Shown: positions 13,492 through 17,290 of the stretch, in pieces
Layout of the letters: the number at the start of each line of letters is the position of its first letter
Position numbering within the stretch: position 1 is the stretch's first letter
Assembly (NCBI GenBank): GCA_046704565.1
Contig: JBJKRP010000171.1
Span: 1 to 17,290 of the forward strand
DNA: 17,290 bases
Reading direction: 5' to 3'
Source of the DNA: FEN-1297 sp046704565
GTDB lineage: Bacteria > Bacteroidota > Ignavibacteria > Ignavibacteriales > Ignavibacteriaceae
Notes under the pieces: model-generated
Told to the model about the DNA's origin: nothing
The model's input: only the letters and a program-made list of their open reading frames with translations
Database searches by the model: none
Program-made: the position numbers and the translations under genes

Positions 13492-14658
13492 TTAGTTTCT
13501 CAAAACCGCAGTTACTTTCTCTGCTGCATCTTTTAAACTCCCTGCAACTTCGAAGTTCAAGCCCGATTCGCTTAACAGGACGCCAGCTTCTTCCGCATTA
13601 GTTCCCTCAAGACGAACGACGATCGGGACATTCACATTAATTTCTTTTGCGGCATCAATTACTCCCTGAGCAACGCGGTCGCACCTTACGATACCGCCGA
13701 AGATATTTATCAAAATTGCCTTTACGTTCGGGTCGGAGAGAATAATCTTGAACCCGTTGGCAACGGTCTCTTTGTTGGCGCCGCCTCCTACATCAAGAAA
13801 GTTAGCAGGCTCGCCGCCGGCAAGCTTTATAATATCCATTGTCGCCATGGCAAGCCCGGCTCCGTTAACCATACAGCCTACGTTCCCGTCAAGCTTTATG
13901 TAATTCAAATGATATTTTGAAGCCTCGATCTCAAGCGCTGCCTCTTCGTCAAGGTCGCGGCAGGCTGCAATCTCCTGGTGGCGGTACAGTGCGTTGTCGT
14001 CAAAGTTCATTTTGGCATCGAGCGCAATTACATCGCCTTCTTTTGTAAGAACAAGGGGGTTTATCTCTGCAAGCGAGCAATCGCTTTGAACATACGCGTT
14101 GTAAAGCCCGGTAAGAAACTTTACCGCACTCTTATGCTGCGCGCCCGAAAGACCTAACGCAAAGGCAAGCTTCCGAGCCTGGAAGGGCTGCAAACCGAGC
14201 CCGGGCTCTACGGTTTCTTTAATAATTTTCTCGGGAGATTCGGCTGCTACCTTTTCAATCTCAACGCCGCCTTCGGTAGAAACCATAACTACGTTTTTAG
14301 AGGCTGCCCTGTCAAGAGTAATCCCGACATAAAATTCTTTTTCGATGTTCATGCCCTGTTCAATCAGAATACGCTTAACAACCTTTCCTTCCGGTCCGGT
14401 CTGATGAGTCACCAGTGTCATGCCGAGAATACGGTTTGCAAGATCTCTAACCTCGTCAAGGCTTTTTGCTACTTTAACTCCGCCGCCCTTGCCTCTTCCC
14501 CCGGCATGTATCTGAGCTTTAACAACCCAAACCTCGCCGCCTATCTCCTGCTGAGCAACGCGTACAGCTTCTTCGGCGGAAAAAGCTACCTTGCCTTTAG
14601 GAACGGCAACATTAAATTTCTTTAGGATCTCTTTCGCCTGGTATTCGTGAATTTTCAT
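13492..14658 (-). CDS. sucC: Succinyl-CoA synthetase, ADP-forming, beta subunit
   Basis: 388 residues from ATG 14658-14656, the family's usual length; an upstream in-frame TTG would add seven residues with no support, whereas AAGGA lies about 9 nt before this ATG. With SucD it interconverts succinyl-CoA and succinate while making ATP (or GTP) in the TCA cycle. The ATP-grasp part is visible in MKIHEYQAKEIL, Lys47 and HAGGRGKGGGVK (51-62); the C-terminal CoA-ligase part in GCMVNGAGLAMATMD (261-275), FLDVGGGA (287-294) and NIFGGIVRCDRVAQG (318-332). The partner sucD is not in the window, so the two subunits are encoded apart. Confidence 0.97.
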   Translation of the reverse strand: MKIHEYQAKEILKKFNVAVPKGKVAFSAEEAVRVAQQEIGGEVWVVKAQIHAGGRGKGGGVKVAKSLDEVRDLANRILGMTLVTHQTGPEGKVVKRILIEQGMNIEKEFYVGITLDRAASKNVVMVSTEGGVEIEKVAAESPEKIIKETVEPGLGLQPFQARKLAFALGLSGAQHKSAVKFLTGLYNAYVQSDCSLAEINPLVLTKEGDVIALDAKMNFDDNALYRHQEIAACRDLDEEAALEIEASKYHLNYIKLDGNVGCMVNGAGLAMATMDIIKLAGGEPANFLDVGGGANKETVANGFKIILSDPNVKAILINIFGGIVRCDRVAQGVIDAAKEINVNVPIVVRLEGTNAEEAGVLLSESGLNFEVAGSLKDAAEKVTAVLRN

Positions 14659-14988
14659 TTCGTTTTTCCTTTTTTCCAAAAAATCAGATGTTGAATAGTC
14701 TATTTTAGACTATTGTCTCGTTCGCCGCCGCTTCAGGCTTCAAATAAGACTGTTAAAAAATTAGTTGAAAAATTAATCCTTTTGAATTCAATAATCAATT
14801 TAAAGCAAAAGGAAAATGATTTTTATGTTTGGAATGAAAATAAAGTTTATTAAGTTTTAGCCTCTAAAAGTTCGAATATTATAAAGGACTAAGATATTAA
14901 ATTGAGTTCTACTTTTTTGTGTCCGGCAAACGGAGTCAGTCCTCTTTCAATTTTAAAAAAGAAAATTTTTTCTAACCGGGAGTAATTC
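14659..14988. other. Divergent intergenic region sucC / acyl-CoA synthetase
   Basis: 330 bases with no gene. It holds the sucC ribosome-binding site, the inverted repeat at 14694-14714, a long AT-rich stretch, and GGGAG shortly before the synthetase ATG at 14989. No convincing -35/-10 pair could be assigned to either gene by eye. Confidence 0.5.
14694..14714. promoter_or_regulatory. Perfect inverted repeat in front of sucC
   Basis: AATAGTCTA (14694-14702) and TAGACTATT (14706-14714) form an exact 9-bp inverted repeat with a 3-base centre, 36 nt upstream of the sucC ATG. An overlapping smaller repeat, AGAC-TATT-GTCT, continues to 14718. It could be an operator or a leader RNA hairpin; it is unlike a terminator because no T-run follows it. 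Confidence 0.5.
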
Positions 14989-16806
14989 ATGTCGTTTAAT
15001 AAAGAATTTAAAACTATCCCGGAGCTGTTTGTTTTTCTTACCGATGAATACGGCAAGTCGGCTAAGAATTTTCTTTTGATGAGAAAGATCGAGGGGAAAT
15101 ATAAAGGAATAACCTACCGGGAATTTAAGGAAGAGACGGAGAACTTTGCCCTCGGCTTAGCCTCGATAGGTGTAAAGCGGGACGATAAGATCGCCATCAT
15201 TTCCGAAAACCGACCTGAATGGGTTTATTCCGACATGGCTATACTTAGCCTTGGCGCAGTGGACGTTCCGCTTTATCCCTCACTCACTGCCGACTCGGTC
15301 GAGTTTATTCTGAACAACTCTGAATCAAAAGGAATTATCGTCTCAAACAAGTTCCAGCTAAATAAAATTTTGAAGATAAAAGATAAGTGCAGGCACCTTA
15401 AGTTTATCACCGTTATGAACGGGGACGAGAGCAAAGACACGGGAAAAAATATTTTAACTTTCCCTCATGTCCAGGAGCTGGGTGCAATATACAAAGCGAA
15501 TAACCCGGATTATCTTCATAAGAGCATCAACCTGATTAAAGAAAGCGACCTCTGCACAATCATCTATACTTCCGGCACTACCGGCGAGCCGAAAGGCGTG
15601 ATGCTTTCACATAGGAATATTCTGTCGAATGTTAATGCGGCTCTAAGACTTCTGCCGATTGATCAGAACGACGTATTCCTTTCATTCCTTCCCCTGTGTC
15701 ATATTTTCGAAAGGATGGGCGGATATTATACCGCATTTGCTACCGGTGGTATGATTTGTTATGCCGAGGGAATTGAATCGATTGCTCAGAACATGCTCGA
15801 AGTGCATCCGACAATAATTACTACCGTGCCGAGACTTTTCGAGAGGATGTATTCTAAAATCCTAAAGAATGTGGAGTCGCAGCCGGCATCCAAGCAAAAA
15901 GTTTTTTACTGGGCAATCGAAACGGGAAAAGAATTTGCAAGATCAAAAAGAATGGGAAGTGTTTCCTTAAGTTTATCTCTTAAAAACAAGCTTGCAGACA
16001 GGCTGGTTTTTAAGAAGCTGCGCGAGCGCACCGGCAGCCGCTTAAGGTTCTTTGTCTCAGGCGGTGCACCGCTTGCACGCGACCTGGGGGAATTCTTTGA
16101 AGCTGTCGGGATACAGGTCCTCGAAGGCTACGGCTTAACGGAATCGTCCCCCGTAATCTCGATAAACAAGCCGGATGATTTTAAATTCGGAACTGTAGGC
16201 AAGCCTCTTCCAAACGTAGAAGTAAAGATTGCGCCGGACGGCGAGATACTTGCGCGTGGTCCCAACATTATGCAGGGTTATTATAAGAATAAAAAAGAGA
16301 CGGAAGACGTCCTGAAAGACGGATGGCTGCATACCGGGGACATCGGAGTGTTCGATGCTCAGGGTTTCTTAATGATTACCGACAGGAAAAAGCATCTGTT
16401 CAAGACTTCAAGCGGAAAATATATTGCGCCCACTCCGATTGAGAATTTATTCCTTTCAAGCAAATACATCGATCAGTTCGTCCTGATCGGCGACAGGCGA
16501 ATGTTCCTGAGCGCATTGATTGTCCCGGACTTCGAAGCTATTCAGGATTACGCCGACTCCAATAAGATCAGATATGGAAGGCTTGAAGAGCTTGTAAGAT
16601 CAAGGGAAATTCATGACTTGATTGAAAAAGACATGTCGGAAGTTCAGAAGAAGCTGGCAAATTATGAGCGCGTCAGAAAGTTCAAGCTCCTTGATAAGCC
16701 CTTCAGCCTTGAGAACGGTGAAATAACCCCCAGCCTTAAAGTAAGGAGAAAGTTTGTCGAAGAGAGATACGGTCATTTGATCGAGGAGATGTACGACGGA
16801 AAATAA
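14989..16806 (+). CDS. Long-chain acyl-CoA synthetase (FadD15-like, AMP-forming)
   Basis: 605 residues; activates fatty acids to acyl-CoA through an acyl-adenylate, feeding beta-oxidation or lipid synthesis. ANL-superfamily core motifs are in order: phosphate loop YTSGTTGEPKG (193-203), LPLCHIFERMGG (near 226-238), GYGLTESSPVIS (380-391), and GWLHTGDIG (445-453) followed by DRKKHLFKTSSGKYIAP. The C-terminal ITPSLKVRRK carries the lysine needed for adenylation. The length of about 600 and the FERMGGYY motif fit the FadD15/long-chain group rather than acetyl-CoA synthetase. No membrane anchor is visible. GGGAG lies 6 nt before the ATG. Chain-length preference is not readable. Confidence 0.94.
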   Translation: MSFNKEFKTIPELFVFLTDEYGKSAKNFLLMRKIEGKYKGITYREFKEETENFALGLASIGVKRDDKIAIISENRPEWVYSDMAILSLGAVDVPLYPSLTADSVEFILNNSESKGIIVSNKFQLNKILKIKDKCRHLKFITVMNGDESKDTGKNILTFPHVQELGAIYKANNPDYLHKSINLIKESDLCTIIYTSGTTGEPKGVMLSHRNILSNVNAALRLLPIDQNDVFLSFLPLCHIFERMGGYYTAFATGGMICYAEGIESIAQNMLEVHPTIITTVPRLFERMYSKILKNVESQPASKQKVFYWAIETGKEFARSKRMGSVSLSLSLKNKLADRLVFKKLRERTGSRLRFFVSGGAPLARDLGEFFEAVGIQVLEGYGLTESSPVISINKPDDFKFGTVGKPLPNVEVKIAPDGEILARGPNIMQGYYKNKKETEDVLKDGWLHTGDIGVFDAQGFLMITDRKKHLFKTSSGKYIAPTPIENLFLSSKYIDQFVLIGDRRMFLSALIVPDFEAIQDYADSNKIRYGRLEELVRSREIHDLIEKDMSEVQKKLANYERVRKFKLLDKPFSLENGEITPSLKVRRKFVEERYGHLIEEMYDGK

Positions 16807-16812
16807 TATATC

Positions 16813-16841
16813 TTGATAGAATAAATTTTAAATCGTACATT
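16813..16841 (+). promoter_or_regulatory. Promoter of the Phd-VapC module
   Basis: TTGATA (16813-16818), a 17-bp spacer and TACATT (16836-16841) give a good sigma70-type promoter just after the acyl-CoA synthetase stop and about 30 nt before the antitoxin ATG. Confidence 0.55.
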
Positions 16842-16853
16842 TTAACCGTTAAA
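16841..16853. promoter_or_regulatory. 13-bp palindromic operator candidate
   Basis: TTTAAC-C-GTTAAA is a perfect palindrome around one central base. It begins on the last base of the -10 box and covers the expected transcription start, the place where antitoxins of this family autorepress. Binding is inference. Confidence 0.5.
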
Positions 16854-16870
16854 GAACAAGGTTTGCCTAC

Positions 16871-17113
16871 ATGAATACAATTGCTGTAAATGAGCTCAAA
16901 AATAATCTAACAAAAATTATTAAAAAGATAGAGAACGGCACTACCGTTAATATTACCTCGGACGGTAAAGTAGTTGCCAGATTGGTACCGCCGCCTTACG
17001 TTAGAGAGGCAGCTAAAAAGAAATTAAGAGAGATCGGCAAAAACGCAAGAGTAGGAGATTTATTAGCGCCTGTCGATAACAAATGGGAAGTATTAGAGGA
17101 TGATAACCCTTGA
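16871..17113 (+). CDS. Phd/YefM-family antitoxin
   Basis: 80 residues. The N-terminal half (MNTIAVNELKNNLTKIIKKIENGTT, then VNITSDGKVVARLVP) is the classic Phd/YefM fold that binds operator DNA as a dimer. The C-terminal part (about 45-80) is charged and ends in WEVLEDDNP, the flexible segment that should wrap the toxin. AAGG lies about 10 nt before the ATG. The stop codon overlaps the next gene by 14 nt, so antitoxin and toxin are coupled. Confidence 0.9.
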   Translation: MNTIAVNELKNNLTKIIKKIENGTTVNITSDGKVVARLVPPPYVREAAKKKLREIGKNARVGDLLAPVDNKWEVLEDDNP

Positions 17114-17290
17114 CACTCATGTAATTGTCTGGAACGCGCTCAGACCCGAATTATTAAGTTCAAAAGCCAGAAAAACTATTGATAGCGCTAATGAAAGTGA
17201 CGGAATAATATTTTGCGAAATATCCTTATGGGAAATTGCAATGTTAATGAAAAAGAAAAGGATTTTAATCGAGATTCCATTCACCGATTT
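17100..17290 (+). CDS. vapC: VapC-type PIN-domain toxin (3' partial)
   Basis: 63 complete codons from ATG 17100-17102, overlapping the antitoxin stop by 14 nt, with GAGG directly before the ATG; the gene runs off the right edge. The start MITLDTHVIVWNAL carries the first catalytic acid (Asp5) of PIN nucleases, and CEISLWEIAMLM near residues 41-52 carries the second acidic position (Glu) in the usual S.WE context. PIN toxins cleave RNA, often tRNA or rRNA, with Mg2+. About half of a normal VapC (about 130 residues) is present, so later acidic residues cannot be checked. The pairing with a Phd-type antitoxin is common. Confidence 0.88.
   Translation, partial: MITLDTHVIVWNALRPELLSSKARKTIDSANESDGIIFCEISLWEIAMLMKKKRILIEIPFTD

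Noticed and set aside
1..17290. tRNA, rRNA, insertion sequence or prophage genes
   Set aside because: I looked for transposase or integrase proteins and for cloverleaf or rRNA motifs and saw none; intergenic spaces are short and mostly explained by regulatory structures.

Overview
The window looks like a chromosomal segment from a Bacteroidota/Chlorobiota-group bacterium, most likely class Ignavibacteria. The main clue is the protein at 2671-3963. It ends in a type IX secretion (T9SS) sorting domain with the YPNPFNPSTTIKY and ASGIYFYRL signatures that are very common in Ignavibacteria. An OmpA-type outer-membrane protein with a peptidoglycan anchor confirms a Gram-negative envelope. The DNA is AT-rich, and several genes lack a clear Shine-Dalgarno. 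The class assignment is inference from protein style; no rRNA is present.

Layout. (1) 2-1378 (+): 3' part of an S9 prolyl-oligopeptidase-type peptidase, cut by the window edge and followed by a hairpin terminator. (2) 1379-2574 (+): a type II toxin-antitoxin module, Xre/MbcA-like antitoxin plus RES-domain NAD+ phosphorylase toxin, with an exact consensus sigma70 promoter and an inverted repeat at the predicted transcription start. (3) 2671-3963 (-): secreted beta-propeller protein with a T9SS tail. (4) 4060-7100 (-): pyrimidine operon pyrR-pyrB-pyrC, headed by a strong intrinsic-terminator hairpin whose loop resembles the PyrR recognition hexaloop. (5) 7244-8371 (-): OmpA-family protein with its own terminator. 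(6) 8755-9443 (+): coaD overlapping a tiny membrane-protein gene. (7) 9686-10882 (+): class I aminotransferase, convergent with (8) 11004-14658 (-): sucC, a TPR protein and aroE. (9) 14989-16806 (+): long-chain acyl-CoA synthetase. (10) 16871-17290 (+): a second toxin-antitoxin module, Phd/YefM antitoxin plus a PIN/VapC toxin truncated by the right edge.

How the genes work together. PyrB and PyrC catalyse successive steps of de novo UMP synthesis. PyrR senses UMP/UTP and probably acts on the RNA hairpin in front of its own gene. CoaD (last-but-one step of CoA synthesis), SucC (succinyl-CoA synthetase) and the acyl-CoA synthetase all make or use CoA, but they sit in separate transcription units, so this is not an obvious pathway cluster. 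AroE and the aminotransferase, which might be a prephenate/aspartate aminotransferase, could both serve aromatic amino acid synthesis. The two toxin-antitoxin modules are the accessory elements.

No new multi-gene defence, mobile or biosynthetic system is visible. The part most worth following up is the pyrR leader: a terminator hairpin with a PyrR-loop-like apex, plus a small reading frame that runs through the hairpin and overlaps the pyrR start. Next come the repeats and promoter architecture around the Xre-RES module. No tRNA, rRNA, CRISPR array or insertion sequence was seen.
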